This document shows, in pieces, positions 51,055 to 61,598 of a stretch of 64,000 nt of DNA. The translations under genes were made by a program, and so were the position numbers. The notes under the pieces are model-generated. The model was not told where the DNA came from. It saw only the letters and a list, made by a program, of their open reading frames with translations, and ran no database searches. Within the stretch, counting starts at the first letter, position 1. Each line of letters opens with the position of its first letter. This stretch comes from Flavobacterium ginsengisoli. GTDB lineage: Bacteria; Bacteroidota; Bacteroidia; Flavobacteriales; Flavobacteriaceae. The stretch is from positions 5,004,501-5,068,500 of the forward strand of contig NZ_CP121110.1 in assembly GCF_029625315.1 (NCBI RefSeq), written 5' to 3'.

Positions 51055-51969
51055 ATGGTAAGAATCTTTTTTTGGTTATTAAAGTGGCAGTTTTCGGTTT
51101 TGTTTTTCTTTTTTGGTGTGTGCAGCGTATTTGGTCAGGATTTAGAACCCAGAGTGTATGCAAATGTTCCTAAAGGTTTAAATGTAATTGCGGCAGGTTA
51201 TGTTTTTATGAATGGAAATGTGCTGACAGATCCTTCTCTACCCATAAAAGATTTTACACTTCAAAGCCACAATATGGCTGTAAATTATATCAGAACATTT
51301 GGAATGGCAGATAAACTGGCTCGTATACAGGTAGCGCTACCTTTTACGTTTATGGATGGATCTGCTGTAATTAGTGATCAGCTGGTTACTGGGTCAAGAA
51401 CTGGTTTTGCAGATATGAAAGTGCGTTTCGGAATTAATTTGCTTGGTTCTCCTGCACTTGATAAATCTGAATTTAGAAGTTTTGAGCAAAAAACAATTCT
51501 TGGAGTCAGTTTGGTTACTTCAATTCCAACAGGAAGATATTATGGTGATAAACAAGTAAACATTGGAACAAACCGCTGGGCTTTTAAGCCTGAAATAGGG
51601 GTGTCGAAACGGTTTGCTCATGTATATGCCGAAGCCTATGGTGGGATGTGGTTTTATACCGATAATAATGATTATTTAGGGAAAAAATTAGAGCAAAAAC
51701 CAACCTATAGCCTTCAGGCGCATGCAAGCTATTATTTTAAGAACCAAATGTGGGTTGGCTTCAATACGACTTGGTTTTTTGGAGGACGAACTATTACTGA
51801 TGGAGTTTCAGATGATAGCCAGATTGATAACTGGAGAGTAGGAGGAACTTTTTCTACCCCAATTGCCAAAGGGCAGTCGGTCAGATTTCAATATCATATT
51901 GGAGCTTATACCAACAACGGACTAAATTATTATGCCTTATCAGCAGTTTATCAATATTCTTTCTTTTAA
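51055..51969 (+). CDS. Outer-membrane beta-barrel, phenol MetA-like family
   Basis: A 304-residue protein with an N-terminal signal (FFFFGVCSVFGQD) and alternating amphipathic strands ending in an aromatic residue (LSAVYQYSFF), as in outer-membrane barrels. The segments VPKGLNVIAAGYVF and TSIPTGRYYGDKQVNIGTNRWAFKPEIGVS resemble the MetA phenol-degradation family of putative transporters. Substrate unknown. It is 41 nt downstream of the DUF4251 gene. Confidence 0.7.
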   Translation: MVRIFFWLLKWQFSVLFFFFGVCSVFGQDLEPRVYANVPKGLNVIAAGYVFMNGNVLTDPSLPIKDFTLQSHNMAVNYIRTFGMADKLARIQVALPFTFMDGSAVISDQLVTGSRTGFADMKVRFGINLLGSPALDKSEFRSFEQKTILGVSLVTSIPTGRYYGDKQVNIGTNRWAFKPEIGVSKRFAHVYAEAYGGMWFYTDNNDYLGKKLEQKPTYSLQAHASYYFKNQMWVGFNTTWFFGGRTITDGVSDDSQIDNWRVGGTFSTPIAKGQSVRFQYHIGAYTNNGLNYYALSAVYQYSFF

Positions 51970-52052
51970 AATCTTGATTATGATTTAATGTGTTTAAAAT
52001 CAGTATATTTGAGTATGCATATATTTTTAAAAACAAATTTAAAATTGAAACT

Positions 52053-52544
52053 ATGAAAAAATTAAGTCTTATTCTTATCATGGCGGTAGCCTCATTTTCA
52101 TCTTATGCGCAGTCTTCTTACAAAGAAGATTTAGAAGTAGTACAAAGTGTTTATGGAAAATCTAAAGCTGACCTGGTAAAACAGTACATGAATTTATCTG
52201 ATGCACAAGCGGCAGCCTTTGCAAAAGTTTACGATAATTATGAAACGTCGCGAAAGGCTTTAGGGCAGACAAAGTTTCAATTAATAAATGATTATGCGGC
52301 GAATTACGAAACTTTAACCGATGCTAAAGCTGATGAATTGGCAAAAGCTACTTTAAAAAACCATGTTGATTATGAAAAGCTTTACTCTAAAACTTATAAT
52401 CAGGCAAAAAAAGCAATTGGTTCAATAAATGCGACAAAATTTATTCAACTTGAGGTTTATCTTCAAACTATAATTAGAAGCGAAATTTTAGAAGCTATTC
52501 CATTTATTGGTGAAATGGATAAAAATAAGACTAAAACGATGTAA
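52053..52544 (+). CDS. Exported helical protein, function unknown
   Basis: Start at MKKLSLILIMAVASFSSYAQ, a clear signal peptide; the frame is open 21 codons upstream but that part is not protein-like. The mature 140 residues are strongly helical with repeated Ala/Lys/Tyr patterns (YMNLSDAQAAAFAKVYDNYETSRKAL). It resembles periplasmic helical proteins near the OmpH/Spy size class. Intact GCAGC motif inside. Followed by a strong terminator. Confidence 0.55.
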   Translation: MKKLSLILIMAVASFSSYAQSSYKEDLEVVQSVYGKSKADLVKQYMNLSDAQAAAFAKVYDNYETSRKALGQTKFQLINDYAANYETLTDAKADELAKATLKNHVDYEKLYSKTYNQAKKAIGSINATKFIQLEVYLQTIIRSEILEAIPFIGEMDKNKTKTM

Positions 52545-52560
52545 AAATATTCGTCTATAA

Positions 52561-52596
52561 AAAAAACGGGAATCAATTTGATTCCCGTTTTTTTTT
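52561..52596. terminator. Bidirectional terminator
   Basis: AAACGGGAATC/GATTCCCGTTT stem with A- and T-runs between convergent genes. Confidence 0.85.
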
Positions 52597-53689
52597 ATTT
52601 TTCAGTTTTAACTTTGTAAATCTCATTTACCATTCCGTCGCGGAAACTATCCAAAGTAAGTTCCCAAAACATAATTCCACCTAGTTTTTTTGCTTTTGCG
52701 TATTCAGCTTTTGCTTTGATTGATTTTAAATCATCAGATGTTGCAAAAGTTTTCGTTGAAGCATTGTACCAATATGGTGCTTGAGCTTTTTCATCATAAA
52801 AATATTTCCAGCCGTTTGCTTCTGTATATGTTGTAGCGTAGTTTTTAAAGTCAACACCTTGAAAGTGTTCTCCAGCTTGATATAATCCGTTGTTGATATT
52901 CTCTACATTTTTCCATTGTCTAGTATAAAATGCTCCTCCAATTACTAGTTTTTCAGCAGGAACACCAGCTTTTAATAAAAACTCAACAGCTCTGTCAGTA
53001 GATTCTTCTTTCGGATTTGTGCTGTATAATGGTGTGTGATGACCTGTAACTTTTGAATATCCGTTTACTAAGTCGTAGCTCATAATATTAATGCGGTTTA
53101 CATAAGGAGCAACAGCTTTCCAGTCTATAGACTCATCTAAACATTTTTGAAAACCTCCAGCCGCAAAACTTAGTTCATATTTTTTTCCTAATGTTGAACG
53201 TAAAATTTTAAGAAGTTCTGTAAAATTAGGTTTGTCAGCAGCTTGGTATAAATGTCCAGGAAGTCCTTCAATTGATGGATATTCCCAATCTAAATCTAAA
53301 CCATCAACTTTAAAATAGTCACTTACTTCTTTTACAGATTTTGCAAATTTTAAGCGTCCTTCTGCAGTAGAAAAAGCTTCTGAACAAGGTTCGCAACCTC
53401 CCCAGCCACCAAGTGATAGAACGATTTTAAGTTGCGGATTTTTCGCTTTAAAGGAAACTAAATGTTTGATTGTAAGAGAATCTTTTGCAGAATCGACACT
53501 TAGTTTGCCTTCTTTTAAATGACAAAAGCTAAAAATAATCTGGTTCAATTTTCCAACTTCGTATTGATCAATAAGTTGAGAATCGCCAGTGTAATAGGCA
53601 ATAATGTCCATTTTTTTATTTTTCTGTGCGAAGGCGGCAGTGAAGCAAAAGCACAATAAAAATGATGCAATTAGGTTAATTTGTTTCAT
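52595..53689 (-). CDS. Secreted GH18 family chitinase-like hydrolase
   Basis: Start at MKQINLIASFLLCFCFTAAFAQ, a signal peptide. The GH18 catalytic motif DGLDLDWEYP has the DxxDxDxE arrangement with the acid Glu. LKIVLSLGGWGGC is the second family strand and INIMSYDLVNGYS the third. Length is 364 residues with no extra binding module. It would cleave chitin or related N-acetylglucosamine polymers outside the cell. No Sus-type transporter genes are adjacent. Intact. Confidence 0.9.
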   Translation of the reverse strand: MKQINLIASFLLCFCFTAAFAQKNKKMDIIAYYTGDSQLIDQYEVGKLNQIIFSFCHLKEGKLSVDSAKDSLTIKHLVSFKAKNPQLKIVLSLGGWGGCEPCSEAFSTAEGRLKFAKSVKEVSDYFKVDGLDLDWEYPSIEGLPGHLYQAADKPNFTELLKILRSTLGKKYELSFAAGGFQKCLDESIDWKAVAPYVNRINIMSYDLVNGYSKVTGHHTPLYSTNPKEESTDRAVEFLLKAGVPAEKLVIGGAFYTRQWKNVENINNGLYQAGEHFQGVDFKNYATTYTEANGWKYFYDEKAQAPYWYNASTKTFATSDDLKSIKAKAEYAKAKKLGGIMFWELTLDSFRDGMVNEIYKVKTEK

Positions 53690-53854
53690 TATTTTGTTTT
53701 TTATAGTTTTTAGAATGTTAAATATAATGCAATCCATTTGATGTTTGACTATTCTCTATGAGTCGGAAAGCTAATTTTAACAAATATTTTGCAAATAACT
53801 GCAAAATTATTGCGACTTGTAGGAAATGCCTTTTACTGAAAATTGTAAAAAAAT

Positions 53855-53886
53855 AAACCCGCACAGTTTCGGACTTGTGCGGGTTT
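53855..53886. terminator. Terminator of the fad operon
   Basis: AAACCCGCAC/GTGCGGGTTT perfect 10-bp stem with 12-nt loop, downstream of fadE on the minus strand. Confidence 0.8.
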
Positions 53887-53919
53887 ATAACAAATTAAAA
53901 GCTAAAAACTATCTTTATA

Positions 53920-55727
53920 TTAGAAGCAGTATGTGTTTTCTGCTACTAATTTTGTCGCAATTTTTTCTCTAAGTGCCACAACATTTGGCAGGTTAGTATA
54001 TTTAGTGAAACGTTTAAGTCCCATTAACATCATACGTTGTTCGTCACCTTCAGCGAAAGAAGCGATTCCTTCTTTTCCTCTTAAGTTTACGATATCTACC
54101 GCTTTGTACAAGTATAATTTTGCCATAGCGATTTGCTCTTGTACTTTATCTTCGCCTTGAGCTTTTGCTAATTTTTCAGTTCTCAAAATTGTACTTTCAG
54201 CCATGTAGATTTCGATCAAGATATCAGAAGCTGCCATCAGTAATTGTTGGTGAGCATCTAATTCAGGACCGTATTTTTGAACAGCGCTTCCTGCAACCAT
54301 CAAGAAAACTTTCTTCAAGTTAGCAACGATTACTTTTTCTTCTGCAAATAATTCAGAGAAATCTGGAGTATCAAAAGATGGAATTCCCATTAATTCTTCT
54401 TGAACTTTCATTGCTGGTCCAAGTAAATCAACGTGTCCTTTCATGGCTTTTTTGATCAACATACCAACAGAAAGCATTCTGTTGATTTCGTTTGTTCCTT
54501 CGTAGATACGAGCGATACGAGCATCTCTCCAAGCACTTTCCATTGGCGTATCTTCAGAGAATCCCATTCCACCAAAAATCTGAATTCCTTCGTCAGAACA
54601 AGATTGAACGTCTTCAGAAACCGCTACTTTCAAGATAGAACACTCGATAGCGTATTCTTCAACACCTTTTAATTCTGCTTCTTGGTGAGAAGTTCCTTCT
54701 GCTTCACGAGCAAGCAATTCTGTCTTCGATGTCTTTTGCAGCACGATAAGAAGCACTTTCTCCAGCGTAAGCATTAGTTGCCATTTCAGCTAATTTAGAA
54801 CGGATAGCTCCGAAAGATGAAATAGAAGTGTTGAACTGAATTCTTTCGTTAGCATATTTTACAGCTCCAGAAGTAACTCTTCTTTGAGCATCTAAACAAG
54901 CTGCACGCCAATTTAATACGACCAACATTCAAAGCATTCATTGCAATTTTGAAACCGTTTCCTCTTTCAGACAGCATGTTTTCAACAGGAACTTTCGTTT
55001 CGTTGAAGAAAACCTGACGAGTAGAAGAAGCACGGATTCCTAATTTATGCTCTTCTTCATTCATAGAAATTCCGTTTGAAGGATCGTTTTCTACGATGAA
55101 ACCTGTAATATTTTTATCGTCTCCAATACGAGCAAAAACGATGAAAACGCTACAGAAACCTGCATTCGAAATCCACATTTTTTGTCCTGTAATAGAGTAG
55201 TATTTTCCGTCTTCAGATAAAACTGCTTTTGTTTTTCCTGAGTTAGCATCAGATCCTGCGCCTGGTTCAGTTAAGCAATAAGCTCCAAACCATTCTCCAG
55301 AAGCTAATAACGGAACGTATTTTTTCTTTTGTTCTTCAGTTCCATAAAGTGTAATTGGCATAGTTCCAATTCCTGTATGAGCACCAAAAGCAGTTGAGAA
55401 CGAACCAGTTGCTCCAGAAATGTAGTCACAAACTAACATTGTAGAAACAAATCCCATTCCTAATCCGCCGTATTCTTCTGGAACCGCAACTCCAAGAAGT
55501 CCAAGTTCTCCAGCTTTACGCATAGATGATTCTGTATAAGCGTAATCTTTTTTCTCAAAACGATCTTTGTGCGCCCATAATTCTTTATCAACGAACTCTT
55601 TTACAGAGTCACGCATCATTAACTGCTCTTCCGAGAAATCTTCTGGTGTGAAGATATCCTCGCATTTTGTTTCTTTAACTAAAAACTGACCACCACGAGT
55701 CACGTTTTTTTCGATTGTATCTGCCAT
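53920..55727 (-). CDS. fadE: Long-form acyl-CoA dehydrogenase (two frameshifts)
   Basis: FAD enzyme for the first step of fatty-acid beta-oxidation. Motifs are FSEEQLMMRDSVKEFVDKEL at the N-terminus, YCLTEPGAGSDANSGKT (FAD/substrate loop), GRIKLAAACLDAQRR and DARIARIYEGTNEINRM with the catalytic Glu. A C-terminal extension of about 170 residues makes it a VLCAD-like form. Two +1 breaks at 54710-54715 (GCAAGC) and 54904-54909 (GCACGC) disappear when GCAGC is restored. Corrected length is 601 residues. Last gene of the fad operon. Confidence 0.9.
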
Positions 55728-55776
55728 TGCTAATGTTTTTTTGTATGTTTTTTATTTATGGTTTTTGTACACAATC

Positions 55777-55878
55777 TTGTCATTTCGACGAAGGAGAAAT
55801 CTTCGCAAGTAGCTCTACATCGAGATTCCAATCTTTGTCGAGTTTCTCATGAAGATTTCTCCTTCGTCGAAATGACAA
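55777..55878. repeat. REP-like inverted-repeat element, copy 2 (inside the fad operon)
   Basis: TTGTCATTTCGACGAAGGAG and CTCCTTCGTCGAAATGACAA are perfect arms, with AAATCTTC/GAAGATTT inside. It sits in the 180-nt gap between fadA and fadE. Confidence 0.8.
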
Positions 55879-55906
55879 ACTATATGTGTACTTTACTTAA
55901 TAATAC

Positions 55907-57089
55907 TTATAATACTTCGTAAACTCCAGCGCTTCCTTGCCCTGTACCAACGCACATCGAAACGATTCCGTATTTATTGCCTCTGCGTTTCATCTCATCA
56001 AATAACTGAACAGAAAGTTTAGCTCCTGTACATCCTAGCGGGTGACCTAAAGCGATTGCTCCTCCGTTTACGTTTACGATTTCTGGGTTAATATTTAATT
56101 CGCGAGTTACTGCTAAAGCTTGTGAAGCAAAAGCTTCGTTTAACTCAATTAACTCAATATCGTTTAATGTTAAACCAGCTTGTTTCAACGCTTTCGGAAT
56201 TGCTTTTACCGGACCGATACCCATAATTCTTGGCTCAACACCAGAAGAAGCAAAGTTTACCAAACGTGCAATTGGCTCAAGGTTTAATTCTTTTACCATT
56301 TCTTCGCTCATAATTAAAACGAATGCAGCACCGTCGCTCATTTGAGAAGAGTTACCCGCAGTTACACTTCCGTCAGCAAGAAAAACTGGTTTTAAACCTG
56401 CTAAAGCTTCTTTAGAAGTTCCTGCTCTTGGTCCTTCGTCTTTGTTTACAACGTATGATTTAGTTTCTTTTTTTCCATTTTCATTGATGAAAGTCTGCTC
56501 AACAGTAATCGGAACGATTTGTTTGTCGAATTTTCCTTCTGCTTGTGCTTTTAAGGCTTTCATATGAGAGTTGTAAGCAAACTCATCTTGATCTTCTCTA
56601 GAGATTTTGTATTGATTGGCAACCGCTTCAGCAGTTAAACCCATTCCCCAGTAGTAATCTTCGTGACCTGCAGCAAGCAACTTTATAATCCGGAGTTGGT
56701 TTGTAACCTCCCATCGGAATATAACTCATACTTTCTGCACCACCGGCAATGATACAATCCGCCATTCCTGATTGGATTTTAGCAGTTGCCATTCCGATAG
56801 TTTCTAATCCAGATGCGCAGTAACGGTTTACTGTAACACCTGGAACGTCTTCCACTTTTAATCCCATTAAAGAGATCAAACGTCCAACGTTAAGACCTTG
56901 TTCGGCTTCCGGCATGGCATTTCCTACCATAACGTCGTCGATACGTTTTTTATCGAAATTAGGCAGTTCATCCATCATAAACTGAATGGTTTCTGCAGCT
57001 AATTCATCAGGTCTTTTAAATCTAAAAACACCTTTTGGAGCTTTCCCAACTGCTGTTCTATATGCTTTTACTATATATGCTGTTTTCAT
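55907..57089 (-). CDS. fadA: Acetyl-CoA acyltransferase (3-ketoacyl-CoA thiolase), one frameshift
   Basis: Cleaves 3-ketoacyl-CoA to acetyl-CoA and a shortened acyl-CoA. The catalytic Cys lies in VTVNRYCASGLETIGMA. NEAFASQALAV, GHPLGCTGAK and the C-terminal CVGTGQGSAGVYE with its second Cys complete the active site. A +1 break at 56673-56678 (GCAAGC for GCAGC) separates the halves; repair gives TPDYKVAAAGHEDYYWG and 393 residues. Four nt separate it from fadB upstream. Confidence 0.92.
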
Positions 57090-57093
57090 TTTC

Positions 57094-59485
57094 TTAGTTT
57101 CTAAGAGGTTTCCCTTTGGTTAACATGTATTGAATTCTTTCTAAAGTTTTTCTCTCTGTACAAAGAGATAAGAAAGCTTCACGTTCGATATCTAATAAAT
57201 ATTGTTCAGATACTAAAGTTGCTTCAGATAAATCACCACCAGCCATTACATAAGCCAGTTTGTTAGCGATTTTCTTGTCGTGCTCAGAAATGTATTTTCC
57301 AGCCTGCATTTGATCTGTTCCAACTAAGAACATACCCAAAGCTTGTTTTCCTAGAACTTTAATATCATTTCTTCTGATTGGCTGCGTATAACCTGCTTCT
57401 GCCATTAACAATGCATGTTTTTTAGCTTCAGCAATCTGACGATCTTTGTTAACTACAATAACATCTTTTCCGTGCTGTAAAAGTCCAGTATCAAAAGCTT
57501 CATAACCAGAAGTTGAAACTTTCGCCATTGCGATTGTTAAGAAATACTCTTGAAGAACATTCAATTCCACATCGTTTTTGCGGAATAAATCTGAAGCTCT
57601 TAAAGTCATTTCTTTAGATCCACCACCACCAGGGATAACTCCAACACCAAATTCAACTAATCCCATGTACGTTTCTGCAAGCAGCAACCACTTTATCAGC
57701 GTGTAAGCTCATTTCGCATCCACCTCCAAAAGTCATTCCGTGAGGCGCTACTACAACTGGAATAGAAGAGTAACGAACGCGCATCATTGTATCTTGGAAC
57801 AATTTAATTGCCATGTTCAATTCGTCGTATTCCTGCTCAACTGCCATCATGAAAATCATTCCGATATTAGCTCCAACAGAGAAATTCGTCGCCTGGTTTC
57901 CAATAACTAAACCTTGATATTCTTTTTCAGATAAGTCGATTGCTTTATTGATAGCTTGTAGAACATCGCCACCAATTGTATTCATTTTAGATTGGAATTC
58001 TAAGTTTAAGATTCCGTCTCCTAAATCCTGAATGATTGCACCACTATTGCTCCAAACTTTTTTGCTTTCGCGAATGTTGTTCAGAATAATAAATGAATCT
58101 TGTCCAGGAACTTTTACTTGTGATTTTGTCGGAATGTTATAGAAATAAGTCGCTCCTTCTTTTACAGAATAGAAACTTTCGCTTCCAGAAGCCAGCATTT
58201 CAGTAACCCATGCAGCAGGCTCTAAACCTTCGGCTTTCATGATTTCAATTCCTTTGGCAACACCAATAGCATCCCAGATTTCGAATGGACCATTTTCCCA
58301 TCCAAAACCAGCTTTCATGGCATCGTCAATTTTGTATAATTCGTCTGAGATTTCAGGAACTCTGTTTGACACATAAGCAAACATTCCAGCGAAACTCTTA
58401 CGGTAGAATTCTCCCGCTTTGTCTGTTCCTTTTACTAAAACTTTAAAACGATTGATAGGTTTGTCGATAGTTTTAGTTAATTCTAAAGTTGCAAAATTTG
58501 CTTTTTTTGCGGCGCGGTATTCTAATGTATCTAAGTCTAAAGAAAGAATATCTTTATCTACTTTTTTGTAGAAACCTTGTCCAGTTTTGCTTCCTAACCA
58601 GTTATTTTCCATCATTTTGTTGATGAAATCAGGAAGTTTGAACAATTCGTGTTGTTCGTCGTTCGGGCAGTTTTCGTAAATACCATTGGCAACGTGTACC
58701 AAAGTATCTAAACCAACAACGTCAACTGTACGGAAAGTAGCCGATTTTGGACGGCCAATTACTGGTCCAGTCAATTTATCAACTTCTTCAATCGTTAATC
58801 CCATTTCTTTAACTAAATGGAATAAACTTTGGATTCCGTAAATCCCAATTCTGTTTCCAATAAACGCAGGAGTATCTTTAGCAACAACCGAAGTTTTTCC
58901 TAAGAATTTAGATCCGTATTCGTTTAAGAAATCCAATACTTCAGTAGAAGTTTTTGGACCAGGAATAATTTCAAATAATTTTAAGTAACGCGCAGGGTTA
59001 AAAAAGTGAGTTCCGCAGAAGTGCTGTTGGAAATCTTCGCTTCTTCCTTCACTCATAAAGTGAATTGGAATACCAGAAGTGTTTGAAGTAACTAAAGTTC
59101 CTGGTTTACGGAATTTCTCGATTTGTTCAAAAACTAATTTCTTAATGTCTAAACGCTCTACAACAACCTCGATAATCCAGTCAACATTAGCAATTTTAGC
59201 CATATCATCTGTCGTATTTCCAGTCGTAATTCTATTTGCGAATTTCTGACTGTAAATAGGAGATGGTTTCGATTTTAATGAATTCGCCAAATGTTCGTTT
59301 ACCACACGGTTGCGAACGGCTTTACTTTCAAGTGTTAATCCTTTTTTAGCTTCAGCTTCGGTCAATTCACGCGGTACAATGTCAAGAAGTAAAACTTCGA
59401 CACCAATGTTAGCAAAATGACAAGCTATACCTGAACCCATAATTCCGGATCCAATTACAGCAACTTTTTTAATTGTGCGTTTCAT
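57094..59485 (-). CDS. fadB: 3-hydroxyacyl-CoA dehydrogenase/enoyl-CoA hydratase fusion (one frameshift)
   Basis: Bifunctional beta-oxidation enzyme. The N-terminal Rossmann domain opens VAVIGSGIMGSGIACHFANI and contains FCGTHFFNPARYLKLFEI. The C-terminal third is a crotonase-type hydratase with NFSVGANIGMIF and APHGMTFGGGCEMSLHAD, so the domain order is dehydrogenase first. A +1 break at 57677-57682 (GCAAGC) is repaired to give DKVVAAAETYMGLVEFGVG. Corrected length is 796 residues. Second gene of the marR-fadB-fadA-fadE operon. Confidence 0.9.
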
Positions 59486-59521
59486 AATTTGTTACTATTT
59501 GTTTGTAGGAGGAAAAGAATG

Positions 59522-59979
59522 TTATTCTTTTTCTGTGTTTTCTGTTTGATTAAATATGTTTTTATCGTGAATCAGTTCGTTGATAATTTCAGAAACTTCG
59601 ATAAAATGATTCAGTTTTTCTTCTGAAACATGTTTTCTAACGGTTTCATTGAACTTTAGAACTGTATTTTTAGATAAATCTCTTTTTTCTTTTCCAAAAT
59701 CGGTAAGGTAGATTAAAACACCTCGACCGTCGCTTGGGTTTTTTTGCGAACAATTAAACCTTTTTCTTCCATAGATTTAAGTGTTCTTGTTAAGCTGGTT
59801 GCTTCCATACCCATTCTCGGACCTAAAGCGGTTGATGGAGTTCCTTCTTCCTTATCCATACTTAAAAGAGCAAACCCTGTTGCCATTGTTGCATCATACT
59901 TTGCGACCTCTTCATTATACATTCTTGAAACAGCTTGCCATGTCGCTCTTAAAATATAATCTATCGTTTTGTCTTTCAT
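59522..59979 (-). CDS. MarR-family regulator of the fad operon (one frameshift)
   Basis: Winged-helix repressor with ATGFALLSMDKEEGTPSTAL and the recognition region MGMEATSLTRTLKSMEEKGLIVR. The early stop arises from a T-run near 59741-59747 (coding A-run) that is one base short. Repair continues RKKNPSDGRGVLIYLTDFGK to the stop at 59522, 152 residues. NPSDGRG is the usual MarR wing. It precedes fadB by 36 nt on the same strand, so it probably senses acyl-CoA and controls the operon and itself. Confidence 0.85.
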
Positions 59980-60200
59980 AGGTAACTATATCGATTTCAA
60001 ATATAATTAAAAAATACTATGCATGCATATAATTTTTTAATAAATTTTTGGTTAGTTATAAAATATCCCTGATTTAGAGGGTTTTGGTTGTTTATTTTAA
60101 GTGAAATATACTATTCTTTTTTTAGATTTTAACATTTTTGATGCTGTAAAAATCTCTTTTTGGTTTTTAAAACGCATTTAATTCTATATTCTGTAAAAAA

Positions 60201-61238
60201 TTATGCATTTATTTCAGTTGGTTTTTCAGAATCGTAACGCGAAATAGCGTCTAGAAGTATCTTTTTCATACGATTTCTCAGACCTTCTGGTCTTAAAATC
60301 TCCAAACAGCTTCCAAAACCTAATAAAAGTCGTTCCATCTCGTAATTTGGGATTACATATATGTGTATAATGACACTTCCGTCTTCGTTTTGTTTAATTA
60401 GTCGCTGAGAAGTATGCAGAGGTTTTGTAAGTACATAAGGCGCATTTGAAGCATCAACCCATAATTCAATTCGTCTTGCGTTTAATCCTGAATTTACTGT
60501 TACGCCAATTACATCTTTATAAAAATTATCAGCATCAAAATCTTCTTCTAGGTAAGGATGATTAAAATCGTAATCAATAGAAATAATTCTGTCTAATGCC
60601 AAATTGGTAATCGGTTGTGAGTCTTTTTTCTTTCCGATTAAAAACCAGCGGTTATTGAATTCCTTTAATATAAAAGGATGAAAGTGGAATTTCGTTTCTT
60701 CGGCAGATTTAAAAGATTTATAAGTAATAATCAGAACCATTTTCTTGATAATCGCCTGATATATTTCGTCCAAATAATGCAGTCCTTTTAGCTTCTCATT
60801 TTTATCCAGATAAATAACGGGTTTAGTGTGCGATTTCTCAGCATAGATTTTATCCTCTAATCGCTGTAGAATATCCGATACATCATTAAATAAAGAGAAA
60901 TCTTTAAACTGTTTCAGCATAGAAACCGTTTCTGTCAAAACATTCATATCGGTTTCTGTTAGCGGAATATCGGTTATCGAAAAATCTTCGTCTTCATATT
61001 TATAATACTTTTTATCATAAACCACGATTGGCGCATTATAACCCAATTTTTCACTTCGCATCAGCTGAATATCCATCTGAATGGTTCGCTTGCTGATTGG
61101 ATTTTGACGACCTTCGTATTCAGATAGTGCTTCAGAACATTCTTCGATTAAATCTTCGAGTGTCCATTGCCTGTATTTGTTTTGCAGACATTTGTCGATT
61201 GTTTTGTATCGGATTAAGGCGTTTTTGTTTTGTGACAT
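60201..61238 (-). CDS. WYL-domain transcriptional regulator
   Basis: The start MSQNKNALIRYKTIDKCLQN is used. An N-terminal winged helix (residues ~5-80, with KRTIQMDIQLMRSE) is followed by a WYL domain: IITYKSF...FHPFILKEFNNRWFLIGK, in which the W-Y/F-L pattern is visible, and a WCX C-terminal region (RIELWVDAS...IPNYEMERLLLGFGSCLEIL). Length is 345 residues. WYL proteins sense nucleic-acid-like ligands in several stress and defence loci. It lies behind the HD gene on the same strand, facing away from the RNA cluster, and is the best candidate to bind the dyads at 62247-62357. Confidence 0.85.
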   Translation of the reverse strand: MSQNKNALIRYKTIDKCLQNKYRQWTLEDLIEECSEALSEYEGRQNPISKRTIQMDIQLMRSEKLGYNAPIVVYDKKYYKYEDEDFSITDIPLTETDMNVLTETVSMLKQFKDFSLFNDVSDILQRLEDKIYAEKSHTKPVIYLDKNEKLKGLHYLDEIYQAIIKKMVLIITYKSFKSAEETKFHFHPFILKEFNNRWFLIGKKKDSQPITNLALDRIISIDYDFNHPYLEEDFDADNFYKDVIGVTVNSGLNARRIELWVDASNAPYVLTKPLHTSQRLIKQNEDGSVIIHIYVIPNYEMERLLLGFGSCLEILRPEGLRNRMKKILLDAISRYDSEKPTEINA

Positions 61239-61331
61239 TTTTATGATGTTTTGCCACAAAGACGCTAGGGCACAAAGTTTTTGTTTTTAAGCCACAGATT
61301 ATGAGGATTAAAATGATTTTTCCCCATTTTA

Positions 61332-61431
61332 TGTCATTTCGACGAAGGAGAAATCTCCACAAGTAACTCCACATCGAGAAGCCAATCTTTGTAGAGCTTC
61401 TTGCGAAGATTTCTCCTTCGTCGAAATGACA
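61332..61431. repeat. REP-like inverted-repeat element, copy 3
   Basis: TGTCATTTCGACGAAGGAGA and TCTCCTTCGTCGAAATGACA are the arms. Flanking 61239-61598 also holds fragments of other dispersed repeats (an ACAAAGACGCTAGGGCACAAAG-like tract near 61255 and GGGCGTGTCCCTCCGGTCGG near 61512) and no gene. Confidence 0.75.
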
Positions 61432-61598
61432 AACGGTGAGTTTAATTAATACTTTAAATAAAAATTTTGCGACTTCGCGTCTTTGCGAGATTAATTCTGC
61501 GTTGTATATTTTGGGCGTGTCCCTCCGGTCGGGCTTTCGGCTAAATCTTTTGTTCCATTTCATTTCACAAAAGGATACCGCCTCAATCCCTCACGCAT

